A stretch of DNA of 6,423 nucleotides from Candidatus Latescibacterota bacterium. Lineage in GTDB: Bacteria > Latescibacterota > MVCY01 > DTYK01. The translations under genes and the position numbers were made by a program. Positions within the stretch are counted from its first letter, which is position 1. Every line of letters starts with the position of its first letter. Where the stretch lies: the NCBI GenBank assembly GCA_012961925.1, contig DTYK01000037.1:1-6423 (forward strand), read 5' to 3'. Positions 1 to 6,423 of the stretch are shown here, piece after piece. The notes below the pieces were generated by a model. The model saw only the letters and a program-made list of their open reading frames with translations, had not been told where the DNA came from and searched no databases.

Positions 1-101
1 CACCTTACCCAAAAGGATAAGGGAAATTTTGAAACTTACTCCGTTACTTCACCAAAGACGGTCCTCAGAAGGCTGAGCAGGTTTTAAAATTACTGAAAAA
101 G
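1..101 (+). pseudogene. Disrupted N-terminal part of the PIN-domain gene
   Basis: Codons 33-101, in the frame of the downstream PIN gene, read N-L-L-R-Y-F-T-K-D-G and on, which is recognisable PIN-domain sequence. Going further upstream that frame hits TGA at 30-32 and TAA at 18-20. The frame starting at base 1 is open over the same stretch and reads KDKGNFE just before the break. This suggests that the DTN motif (first catalytic Asp) was lost by a small frameshifting deletion near 30-34. The true start lies left of the window or very near its edge. A sequencing or assembly error at this spot would look the same. Confidence 0.5.
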
Positions 102-419
102 GTGGAGAGGAACGAAGAGAAGGTTATCACCAGCCCTTTAGTAATCTTCGAGATAGTCTTCACTTTGGAAACTTACTACCAGGTCCTCCGGGTGGAGATC
201 AAGAGCCTTGTTCAGCCAATTTTAGACCTGAGAGGCTTAAAGGTGGATCTTAAGGATGTATTTGAATCAGCCTTAGGACTCTATCTTAAAAAGAACATCT
301 CTTTTGCTGATGCCTTCAACGCCTGTTTTATGAAGAGACAGGGGATTAAAGAAATCTACAGTTACGATGAGGATTTTGACCGGATGGGAGGCATTAGCCG
401 GATCGCTCCCGGGTTCTAA
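102..419 (+). CDS. PIN-domain protein (VapC-like ribonuclease toxin), N-terminally incomplete
   Basis: VapC toxins are small Mg2+-dependent RNases built on a PIN fold with three or four acidic residues. The visible 105 residues, from a GTG, keep the middle and C-terminal parts. These are the second strand with E17 in the FEIVFTLE stretch, D70 in the SFADAF helix, and the C-terminal YDEDFDR motif (D89-D93) followed by a typical GISRIAPGF ending. Full PIN toxins are about 130-140 residues and begin with a DxN motif, which is absent here. The reading frame continues upstream of the GTG as NLLRYFTKDGPQKAEQVLKL, which matches the residues that normally follow DTN. So GTG 102 is probably not the true start but only the first start codon left after the damage. 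In-frame stops at 18-20 and 30-32 block the extension. No VapB-like antitoxin is visible; it would lie left of the window. The family call is fairly secure. I infer that the gene is inactive. Confidence 0.7.
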   Translation: MERNEEKVITSPLVIFEIVFTLETYYQVLRVEIKSLVQPILDLRGLKVDLKDVFESALGLYLKKNISFADAFNACFMKRQGIKEIYSYDEDFDRMGGISRIAPGF

Positions 420-524
420 AACCTGCATCAATCTCGACCCGACCAGTTCGAACTTCACCATATCGCTGGATAACAATGCTGATAAGTTTTTAAAACCACA
501 AATACCTTAGAGAGCGAGGGAGAA

Positions 525-1721
525 ATGGTTACTCGTATCATAATGCCCAAACTCGGGGAGACGATGGAGGAAGGCGAGATCAGCAGGTGGCTCAAGAGAG
601 AGGGGGAGAAGGTGGAGAAGGGGGAACCGCTGTTCGAGGTGACGACCGATAAGGCCAATTTCGAGGTGGAGTCGCCGGCAAGCGGATTCCTGCGGAAGAT
701 CCTGTTTAAAGGAGGAGATACAGTCGCCGTAACCAGAGTTATAGGCTATATAGCCGACTCGGTGGAAGAGGAGTTGCCCGCGGAGGAAGCGGAAGTAGAG
801 GCAGTGCCTCAGCCGGCCAGAGCAGGTGTAGAAGAAGTTCCTTCGGCCAAAGAGCCTCGTATGGCTCCACAGGAACGGAAGATCAAGGCGTCGCCCCTAG
901 CCAGGAGGCTTGCCCAGGAGAGAGGTATAGATCTCACCCAGGTGAAAGGGACCGGCCCAGGGGGAAGGATCACCAGGGCCGATGTGGAGAACTTCCAGCC
1001 GACGGTCGCTCAGGCTCATCCGGAGGCCCTCCCTCTCACGGGGATGCGGAAGACCATCGCCAGACGTCTTTCACAGAGCAAAAGGGAGGCCCCCCATTAC
1101 TACCTCCAGATGGAGATCGATATGTCCGAGGCGGTTAAACTCCGTCAGAACCTCCTTGAGGAGATCGAAAAGACCAGCCAGGTACGCCTCTCATATACCG
1201 ACCTCATAATCAAGGCAACAGCCCTGGCACTAAAAGAGTTCCCTTTGATGAACTCCACCTTCGAAGACGAGAAGATAAGCTCCTTCAAGTCCATCAATAT
1301 ATGCATCGCGGTGGCCCTCGACCAGGGCCTGGTCGCCCCGGTCATAAAAGAGGCGAACAAAAGGTCTCTTGCACAGATCGCAGGCGAGAGGACAAGGTTG
1401 GCGTCCAGGGCAAAGGATAACAAACTGACACCCGAAGACATCTCCGGCGGTACGTTCACGATCTCAAACTTAGGGCCCTTCGGTGTGGACTCCTTCATAG
1501 CCATAATTAATCCGCCTCAGGTGGGGATTCTGGCCGTAGGCAGGATCCGGGAGACCGCTGCCGTGACGGACGGAGCAATAGGGATCCGCAGCATGATGAA
1601 CGCCAGCTTATCCCTTGACCACAGGGTTATAGACGGGGCCTACGGAGCAGGGTTCCTCAGCCGCATAAAGGAACTACTCGAAAGGCCCTACCTTTTAATA
1701 ATGGAGAGAACAGAGAGGTGA
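525..1721 (+). CDS. Dihydrolipoyl acyltransferase, E2 of a 2-oxoacid dehydrogenase complex
   Basis: E2 forms the core of pyruvate, branched-chain or acetoin dehydrogenase complexes in the cytoplasm. It passes an acyl group from E1 to CoA on a lipoyl arm. Domain order in 398 residues: one lipoyl domain (about 1-78) with MPKLGETMEEG and the lipoylated lysine K43 in TTDKAN; an acidic, Ala/Pro/Glu-rich linker (79-118); the peripheral-subunit-binding domain (119-157, ASPLARRLAQERGIDL then GTGPGGRI), which holds E1 and/or E3; and the catalytic domain (about 168-396). The catalytic domain has FTISNLGPFGVD and the active-site H366-x3-D370 in DHRVIDG. Length and order are normal for a single-lipoyl E2. 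The ATG at 525 places MPKLG at residue 7, as usual in the family, behind a purine-rich GAGAGCGAGGGAG tract. E3 follows with a 4-nt overlap, and lipB and lipA come next. No E1 gene adjoins it, so the substrate remains open; pyruvate is the default guess. Confidence 0.95.
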   Translation: MVTRIIMPKLGETMEEGEISRWLKREGEKVEKGEPLFEVTTDKANFEVESPASGFLRKILFKGGDTVAVTRVIGYIADSVEEELPAEEAEVEAVPQPARAGVEEVPSAKEPRMAPQERKIKASPLARRLAQERGIDLTQVKGTGPGGRITRADVENFQPTVAQAHPEALPLTGMRKTIARRLSQSKREAPHYYLQMEIDMSEAVKLRQNLLEEIEKTSQVRLSYTDLIIKATALALKEFPLMNSTFEDEKISSFKSINICIAVALDQGLVAPVIKEANKRSLAQIAGERTRLASRAKDNKLTPEDISGGTFTISNLGPFGVDSFIAIINPPQVGILAVGRIRETAAVTDGAIGIRSMMNASLSLDHRVIDGAYGAGFLSRIKELLERPYLLIMERTER

Positions 1722-3187
1722 CTGAGGTAAAGAGACCCTATGACGTCGTTGTGATAGGCTCGGGCCCGGGCGGTTACACCGCAGCCATCCGTGCAGCACA
1801 ACTCGGCGGTAAGGTGGCCGTCATCGAAAAGAATCAGTTGGGAGGAACGTGCACCAATAAAGGGTGCATACCCACCAAGGCTCTGATTGCCGGTGCAGGC
1901 CTGCTCAGAAAAGTCAAGAGGGGCGAAGACTTTGGTATAAAACCTACAGGGATCGAGTTTGATTTCATAAAGCTCCAGCAGCACAAAGATTCAGTTGTCG
2001 AGCGGCTGAGAAGGGGTATAGGACACCTGTTCAAAAGCTACGACATCGATCTGCTTCCGGGGGAAGGGAGGTTCATCCCCCAGGACCTTAGGGGTGAAAG
2101 GGCAACGGTAGGTCAGGCTTCGAAAGCCGGATCGTTTATGCTGGAGGTGATTAAGGAGGGCCAGAGGTCATTGATAAGGGCCAGACGGGTGATCATAGCC
2201 ACAGGATCTGTCTCCGCCTCAATTCCCGAGATCGGCTTCGATGTTGAAAAGGTGATAAGCTCCAATGAGATCCTGGAGCTGACCGAGATTCCTCCATCCC
2301 TTTTGATCATAGGCGGGGGTGCTATAGGGCTTGAGTTTGCCTCTATCTTCAATGCCCTGGGGAGTGAAGTGACAGTGGTGGAGATGCTTCCCAGGATTAT
2401 TCCGGCCGAGGATGTGGAGATTTCGGAGCTTCTAAAAAAGACACTTGTCAGAGAGGGGATAAGGATAAGGACGGGCGCCAGGGTTGTTCCGGCAAAGGAG
2501 AGATCCAGCCCGTCGGAAGTAGAGATAATCGACGCTCAGGGTAACGCAGAATCCGGGCCCATCGGTTCTGCCTCTAAGATACTGGTGGCAGTGGGCAGAC
2601 AGCCTTACCTGAACGGGATGGCCCTTGAGAACGTAGTCGTAAGGGTGGAGGACGGGAGGATAAGGGTTGACCGGAGGATGGAGACGAACATCCCGGGCAT
2701 ATATGCCGTCGGTGATGTTGTCGGTGCTCCACTGCTCGCCCACGTTGCCTCTGCCGAAGGCATTGTGGCTGCAGAGAACGCAATGGGCAGGGAGGCGATG
2801 ATTGATTATCGGGTCATTCCCAATTGTGTCTATACGATACCTGAGGTCGCAAGTGTCGGTTTAACCCAGCAGGAGGCCCAACAGCAGGGCTATGAGGCCG
2901 TGACAGGGAGGTTTCCTTTCTCAGCAAGCGGTAAGGCCCTTCTCCTTGGTGAGGGTGAAGGGTTGGTGAAGGTCGTGGCCGACAGAAATACGGATGAGAT
3001 CCTCGGAGTCCATATTATCGGCCCCGAGGCCACTGAACTTATCGGTGAGGCCTGTATCGCTCTGGGTTTGGAATCCACCCTTGAGGAGTTCAACCGCATA
3101 AGTCATGCTCATCCCACCCTATCAGAGGCCATATATCACGCTGTGCAGGACGTCCGTAAGATGGCCACAGATCTGCCGAAGAGATGA
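1718..3187 (+). CDS. lpdA: Dihydrolipoyl dehydrogenase (E3)
   Basis: E3 is a homodimeric FAD enzyme that reoxidises dihydrolipoyl groups on E2 (or GcvH) and passes the electrons to NAD+. Visible in 489 residues: the N-terminal FAD-binding GSGPGGYTAA (14-23); the redox-active disulfide C45-x4-C50 in GGTCTNKGCIPTK; ATGS (161-164); the NAD-binding GGGAIGLEF (199-207) with E222 at the end of the second strand, an acidic residue that favours NAD over NADP; the second FAD motif YAVGDV with D333; and the C-terminal interface dyad H465-x4-E470 in HAHPTLSE. The GTG start shares bases with the E2 stop (GTGA), with GGAG about 11 nt upstream inside E2. This points to translational coupling. Typical E3s have about 460-475 residues; most of the excess here seems to lie in the loop at about 120-145. 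All catalytic residues are present, so it should be active. Confidence 0.96.
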   Translation: MTEVKRPYDVVVIGSGPGGYTAAIRAAQLGGKVAVIEKNQLGGTCTNKGCIPTKALIAGAGLLRKVKRGEDFGIKPTGIEFDFIKLQQHKDSVVERLRRGIGHLFKSYDIDLLPGEGRFIPQDLRGERATVGQASKAGSFMLEVIKEGQRSLIRARRVIIATGSVSASIPEIGFDVEKVISSNEILELTEIPPSLLIIGGGAIGLEFASIFNALGSEVTVVEMLPRIIPAEDVEISELLKKTLVREGIRIRTGARVVPAKERSSPSEVEIIDAQGNAESGPIGSASKILVAVGRQPYLNGMALENVVVRVEDGRIRVDRRMETNIPGIYAVGDVVGAPLLAHVASAEGIVAAENAMGREAMIDYRVIPNCVYTIPEVASVGLTQQEAQQQGYEAVTGRFPFSASGKALLLGEGEGLVKVVADRNTDEILGVHIIGPEATELIGEACIALGLESTLEEFNRISHAHPTLSEAIYHAVQDVRKMATDLPKR

Positions 3188-3202
3188 AAGAAAAGGCAAC
3201 CC

Positions 3203-3217
3203 AAAGCCAGAGGCTTT
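3203..3217 (+). other. Short hairpin just after the E3 stop codon
   Basis: AAAGCC and GGCTTT form a perfect 6-bp stem around an AGA loop, beginning 15 nt after the E3 stop. No T-tract follows, so it is a poor rho-independent terminator on the + strand. It could act as an mRNA 3'-end stabiliser or processing site between E2-E3 and lipB-lipA, or be chance. Confidence 0.3.
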
Positions 3218-3262
3218 CATCCCCAGATCTACAGGTTCAGTGGCCCATCATGCCCGGGATGG

Positions 3263-3276
3263 AATGCTGAAGCATT
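3263..3276 (+). other. Short hairpin upstream of lipB
   Basis: AATGC and GCATT form a perfect 5-bp stem around a TGAA loop, ending 11 nt before the lipB ATG. It covers the place where a Shine-Dalgarno sequence would be expected, and none is seen between it and the ATG. A role in lipB translation is possible, but the stem is short. Confidence 0.25.
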
Positions 3277-3287
3277 AACTCCGAACG

Positions 3288-3923
3288 ATGATGTATGAGG
3301 TAATCAATCTGGGGTTGGTGGACTACCAGGAGGCGTATTCCTTACAGCAGCAGTTGCTGGCCAGGCGACTGAGGGATGAGATGGGTGATACCATACTCTT
3401 GTTGGAACATAACCCTGTGATCACCCTCGGAAGAAGGGCGAAAAGGGATAACATACTGGTTTCGCCAGCAATCCTCCGGTCCAGAGGGATAAAGGTCCTG
3501 GAGGTGGACCGTGGTGGTGATGTTACCGTCCACTCACCCGGTCAGCTTGTCTGCTACCCCATCATGGATCTCCGCAGACGGGGCAAGGACCTGCACAGGT
3601 ATCTTCGGAACCTCGAAGAAGCGATTATTCGGCTGTTAACCACCTACGGCCTTCAGGGGATGAGGGTCACCGGACAGACCGGCATCTGGATCCAGGGGAG
3701 GGAGAAGATCGCCTCAATCGGGATCGGGGTGAGGAACTGGGTTACCTACCATGGGGTTGCCCTCAACGTGAACAACGATATCTCCTATTTTTCCCTCATC
3801 CGTCCATGCGGCCTGGAAGGGGTGAAGGTTACATCCATCTCCCGGATTCTGGGCGAGGGGGTCGATATGGACGAGCTTCGTTCCCGAATGATCAAGTGCT
3901 TTGATACGGTGTTTACCTTCTGA
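3288..3923 (+). CDS. lipB: Lipoyl(octanoyl) transferase LipB
   Basis: LipB moves the octanoyl group from octanoyl-acyl-carrier protein to the lipoyl-domain lysine of E2 or GcvH, the first step of endogenous lipoate assembly. The 211-residue protein has the usual family length. It shows LLLEHNPVITLGRRA (37-51), RGGDVTVHSPGQLVCYPI (75-92) with conserved H82, and the catalytic pair: K140 in REKIASIGI and C174 in RPCGL. The intervening WVTYHGVALNVNND (151-164) is also standard. The more common TYHGPGQ is TVHSPGQ here, a mild variation. Two ATG codons stand in tandem at 3288 and 3291; either would fit the family N-terminus (YEVINLGLVDYQEA), and no clear ribosome site separates them. It lies 100 bp after E3 and 29 bp before lipA, so co-transcription with lipA is likely. 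Both catalytic residues are present, so activity is expected. Confidence 0.96.
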   Translation: MMYEVINLGLVDYQEAYSLQQQLLARRLRDEMGDTILLLEHNPVITLGRRAKRDNILVSPAILRSRGIKVLEVDRGGDVTVHSPGQLVCYPIMDLRRRGKDLHRYLRNLEEAIIRLLTTYGLQGMRVTGQTGIWIQGREKIASIGIGVRNWVTYHGVALNVNNDISYFSLIRPCGLEGVKVTSISRILGEGVDMDELRSRMIKCFDTVFTF

Positions 3924-3952
3924 GCTAAACGACGGAGTTTCGGGTAGTTCTT

Positions 3953-4816
3953 ATGATGTTCCCCAAGTGGTTAACGAAGAGGGTCAATTTTACAGGGCGT
4001 TTCAAAGCTACAGAGACTCTACTGAAGGGGCTGAACCTCAACACCGTCTGCGAGAGCGCAGGATGTCCTAACAGGCCCGAATGCTTTGGCGAGGGTACCG
4101 CCACCTTCATGATCTTAGGGGACGTATGTACTCGCGACTGCTCATTTTGTGCGGTGGGAAATGGTTTCCCCCTCCCAATTGATCCAGGAGAACCTCTCCG
4201 CATAGCCAGGGCCGTTCATAGTCTTGGCCTTCGACACGTGGTGATCACATCCGTGACGCGCGACGACCTTCCAGATGGAGGGGCCCTCCAGTTTGCCAGA
4301 ACCATTCACCAGGTCCGTTCCCTTAATCCCGGGGTGAGCATCGAGACACTCATCCCTGACTTCCAGGGCTCTACGGAGGCTCTGCTTTTGGTCATTGAGG
4401 CGAGGCCAGAGGTTATCGGGCATAATCTGGAGACCGTTCCCTCCCTGTACAATTCCATAAGGCCCCAGGCAGATTACCATCGTTCTCTCGAACTGCTCAA
4501 ATTCGTGAAGTTGACCAACCCAGCGGTCCTCACCAAGTCCGGGATCATGCTTGGTCTGGGCGAGAGCGAAGAAGAGGTCATCGAGGTGATGACGGATCTC
4601 CGAAAGGTGGGATGTGATTGCCTCACGATCGGGCAGTATCTGAGGCCGAGCAGGATGCATGTAGAGGTCGAAGAGTACGTTTCCCCGGAAAGGTTCGAAC
4701 GATTTAAAAGAACCGCTCATGATATGGGGTTTTCACGGGTTGCCTCAGCCCCATTCGTGAGAAGTTCCTATAAGGCCGGCGAGCTCGTTGGTGGGTTGCT
4801 ACGCTCCTTCTCCTGA
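3953..4816 (+). CDS. lipA: Lipoyl synthase LipA (radical SAM)
   Basis: LipA inserts two sulfur atoms at C6 and C8 of the protein-bound octanoyl group, completing the lipoyl cofactor on E2. It carries two 4Fe-4S clusters. In 287 residues one sees the auxiliary-cluster motif C33-x4-C38-x5-C44 (CESAGCPNRPEC); the radical-SAM motif C59-x3-C63-x2-C66 (CTRDCSFC); VVITSVTRDDLPDGGA; the HNLETVPSLY segment; KSGIMLGLGES; GQYLRPS; and the C-terminal RSSY (270-273), which supplies the serine ligand of the auxiliary cluster. Family proteins are usually 290-320 residues, so this is a compact but complete version. ATG codons lie in tandem at 3953 and 3956; a GGAG at 3934-3937 is rather far upstream for a ribosome site. 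It follows lipB by 29 bp and completes the lipoylation pair next to its E2 substrate. Confidence 0.97.
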   Translation: MMFPKWLTKRVNFTGRFKATETLLKGLNLNTVCESAGCPNRPECFGEGTATFMILGDVCTRDCSFCAVGNGFPLPIDPGEPLRIARAVHSLGLRHVVITSVTRDDLPDGGALQFARTIHQVRSLNPGVSIETLIPDFQGSTEALLLVIEARPEVIGHNLETVPSLYNSIRPQADYHRSLELLKFVKLTNPAVLTKSGIMLGLGESEEEVIEVMTDLRKVGCDCLTIGQYLRPSRMHVEVEEYVSPERFERFKRTAHDMGFSRVASAPFVRSSYKAGELVGGLLRSFS

Positions 4817-4939
4817 ACCAGGTCGGCAAAATCGACTTCCATCATAGCGGAGCCCACGATTCGTTATTTGTTGATTCGAAGCCTGGCATAAATTTAAGCT
4901 CTCGGGTTATGAATCGAGGCTAAAGATCCCTAAAATATG

Positions 4940-4958
4940 GGATATAATTTTAATATCC
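4940..4958 (+). promoter_or_regulatory. Palindrome over a -10-like TATAAT, upstream of the membrane protein gene
   Basis: GGATAT and ATATCC are perfect 6-bp inverted arms separated by 7 A/T bases (AATTTTA). The left arm overlaps a consensus-like -10 box TATAAT at 4943-4948. No good -35 hexamer lies 16-18 bp upstream (CTAAAG at best). If the box is used, transcription would begin around 4955 and leave a leader of about 20 nt before ATG 4976. The arms could be an operator half-site pair, but the site is AT-rich and short enough to arise by chance. Confidence 0.3.
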
Positions 4959-4975
4959 GTTGCATCATACATGTT

Positions 4976-6423
4976 ATGCTGGATGAAAGAGGAAACCCAC
5001 GATCGATCGTAGAAGTCCTTTCGTGCATTTTGATATTCGCCGTCTCTTTTGTTGTCTATCTGAAGACGCTCTGCCCCACCGTCTATGTCGTCGGGAGCGG
5101 TGAGCTCATTACCGCTGTCCATACCTTAGGCATCGCTCATCCCACAGGTTATCCGCTCTACACCATAATAGGAAGGGTACTTTCGCTGATCCTCCCTGTG
5201 GGCAGCGTGGCATACAGGTTGAACATGGTTTCTGCCATCTTTGCCTCCTCTGCCGTGATGGTACTCTACTATTTGCTCTTCAAGATCCTGAATTCCAGGC
5301 TAACAGCTTTGGTCTCGAGCCTGATCCTGGCCTTCTCCCTCACCTTCTGGTCGCAAGCAGTAATCGCCGAGGTGTACTCACTCAACATCTTCTTCATAGC
5401 CTCTCTGTTTCTGGTGCTAATCCTCTTAAGAGAGAGCCGGGATTTTCGATACGCCATGTTGTTCGCCTTCCTCTACGGGCTGGCCGTTGCACACCATCTC
5501 ACCGTGCTGCTCCTTCTCCCTGCCCTGTTCCTCTTCCTTCTTATGGCTACAAAGCAGGTGTTCAGAAGTTTGAGAAGGATATCGATCCTCGCCTCTCTCT
5601 TTGTTCTTGGAGCAAGTCCCTATCTGATTCTTCCCATACGGGCCTCTCTGAGACCGCCGTTCAGGTGGGCCAATATAGACACGCTTTCTGACTTCATAGG
5701 CCATATCACAGGCAGGCAATACCGCAACTTGTTGTTCAGCCTACCTGTCGAGGAGGTGCTAAAAAACCTAATGGAATATGGTAGACTGCTCTCAAACCAG
5801 TTCACCCCCTTTCTTTTATGGATACCTGTACTCGGGATTGCCCTTAATTTCAGACGCGATAGAGGGATCTTTGGATTGCTTCTCCTCGGCTTTGTGGCAA
5901 ACATCTTCTATGGGATAAATTATGGCGTGAAGGATGTGGCCGTTTTCCTGATCCCGTCCTTCTTCGTCTATTCCATCTGGATGGGGTATGGACTTGAGTT
6001 CCTGCACGACAAGCTTTCACGTAAGACTCACCCTATCCTCCTGTCAATACTCTTTGTGTTGCTCCCTGTCTGGGTGGCGAGGTCAAATTTGTACAAAAAT
6101 GACCTCAGCAGCAATTTCATCCCTTACAACTACGGTGTGGACATACTAAGGTCCTTGAAACCCAACGCTGTGCTCTTTACGGAAGGAGACGATGCCACAT
6201 TTATTCTCCCGTACCTTCAGCAGATCGAGAAACTCAGGCCGGATGTCTCGACTTACAGCCGATCCGGATCGATGGTGAACGACTTTTATGGCGAGGCATT
6301 CTATAAGATGCCTCGTTATCGGATGGAGAGGACACGCCTCCGGGCCGAAAGGGAACTGATCAAAAGGGAAGAACGACCCGTCTACTATATACTCCGCCAG
6401 ACCCATCTTGACATCCCGGGGTA
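4976..6423 (+). CDS. Multi-pass membrane protein, DUF2723 / GT-C glycosyltransferase-like, C-terminus beyond window
   Basis: The frame is open from ATG 4976 to the window edge (482 full residues, no stop), so the gene is partial at its 3' end. The N-terminus is short and charged, followed by TM1 (about 12-30). A large conserved first loop then carries GSGELITA (40-47) and the family hallmark LGIAHPTGYPLY (51-62). About nine or ten more hydrophobic segments follow, to around residue 370. A soluble C-terminal part then begins, with NAVLFTEGDDAT (397-408) and LQQIEKLRPDV, also typical of DUF2723 proteins. Members resemble protein O-mannosyltransferase-type GT-C enzymes and are thought to move sugars from lipid carriers at the outer face of the cytoplasmic membrane; substrate and acceptor are unknown. 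The acidic loop motif, often DSGE, is GSGE here (E43 kept). An in-frame ATG at 4937 would add 13 residues; I prefer 4976 because the addition is polar, unlike the family, and overlaps a promoter-like box. Neither start has a clear ribosome site. No functional tie to lipA is evident. Confidence 0.85.
   Translation, partial: MLDERGNPRSIVEVLSCILIFAVSFVVYLKTLCPTVYVVGSGELITAVHTLGIAHPTGYPLYTIIGRVLSLILPVGSVAYRLNMVSAIFASSAVMVLYYLLFKILNSRLTALVSSLILAFSLTFWSQAVIAEVYSLNIFFIASLFLVLILLRESRDFRYAMLFAFLYGLAVAHHLTVLLLLPALFLFLLMATKQVFRSLRRISILASLFVLGASPYLILPIRASLRPPFRWANIDTLSDFIGHITGRQYRNLLFSLPVEEVLKNLMEYGRLLSNQFTPFLLWIPVLGIALNFRRDRGIFGLLLLGFVANIFYGINYGVKDVAVFLIPSFFVYSIWMGYGLEFLHDKLSRKTHPILLSILFVLLPVWVARSNLYKNDLSSNFIPYNYGVDILRSLKPNAVLFTEGDDATFILPYLQQIEKLRPDVSTYSRSGSMVNDFYGEAFYKMPRYRMERTRLRAERELIKREERPVYYILRQTHLDIPG

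Noticed and set aside
484..498. AT-rich TTTTTAAAA stretch ahead of E2 as a promoter or archaeal TATA box
   Set aside because: It is AT-rich and about 30 nt before the E2 ATG, but I see neither a convincing -35/-10 pair nor other archaeal signs. An E2 operon promoter in 420-524 is likely but cannot be placed.
1145..1504. 119-codon minus-strand frame inside the E2 gene
   Set aside because: It lies opposite the E2 catalytic domain, whose conserved motifs are intact; no independent coding signal is seen.
3516..3551. TVHSPGQ in place of TYHGPGQ in LipB as a loss of function
   Set aside because: The conserved His82 and the catalytic Lys140 and Cys174 are all present, so this looks like ordinary family variation.
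4142..4720. 192-codon open frame on the minus strand inside lipA
   Set aside because: It is antisense to a clearly conserved radical-SAM gene, shows no recognisable motif, and is explained by codon bias of lipA.
4817..4936. Possible terminator after lipA
   Set aside because: Only scattered short repeats (CGATTC / GAATCG about 50 bp apart) are present, with no compact GC-rich stem and no T-run.
4907..6406. Several minus-strand open frames across the right end
   Set aside because: The + strand frame there is open for more than 480 codons and encodes recognisable DUF2723 motifs and membrane segments, so the minus-strand frames are shadows.

Overview
The window looks like bacterial chromosome from an uncultured and possibly thermophilic lineage. 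Arginine is often coded by AGG/AGA, genes are packed tightly, and GTG is used as a start. I cannot name a phylum from the sequence alone; an archaeal origin is less likely given the E2/E3/lipoylation genes and the large membrane glycosyltransferase.

Layout, all genes on the + strand. (1) 1-419: a PIN-domain (VapC-like) toxin gene whose N-terminal part is cut off by the window edge and disrupted by in-frame stops near position 30. It is probably a decaying toxin-antitoxin remnant. (2) 525-1721: E2 (lipoyl-bearing acyltransferase) of a 2-oxoacid dehydrogenase complex. (3) 1718-3187: E3 dihydrolipoyl dehydrogenase, overlapping the E2 stop codon by 4 nt. (4) 3288-3923: lipB, octanoyltransferase. 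(5) 3953-4816: lipA, lipoyl synthase. (6) From about 4976 past the right edge: a multi-pass membrane protein of the DUF2723 / GT-C glycosyltransferase-like type, with no stop in the window.

Genes 2-5 form one functional unit. LipB places an octanoyl group on the lipoyl-domain lysine of E2 (K43). LipA inserts two sulfurs to make the lipoyl group. E2 uses that swinging arm to transfer the acyl group to CoA, and E3 reoxidises the arm with NAD+. The E1 (decarboxylase) subunits are not present: the gene just upstream of E2 is the broken PIN gene, so E1 must lie elsewhere and the 2-oxoacid substrate cannot be assigned here.

The last gene is separated from lipA by about 160 bp, has its own promoter-like region with a small palindrome, and belongs to envelope glycosylation rather than lipoate metabolism.

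I see no tRNA, rRNA, CRISPR array, insertion sequence or convincing rho-independent terminator. I also see no clear evidence of an undescribed system. The most noteworthy points are the E1-less E2-E3-lipB-lipA cluster, the broken toxin gene, and the altered acidic motif in the membrane protein.
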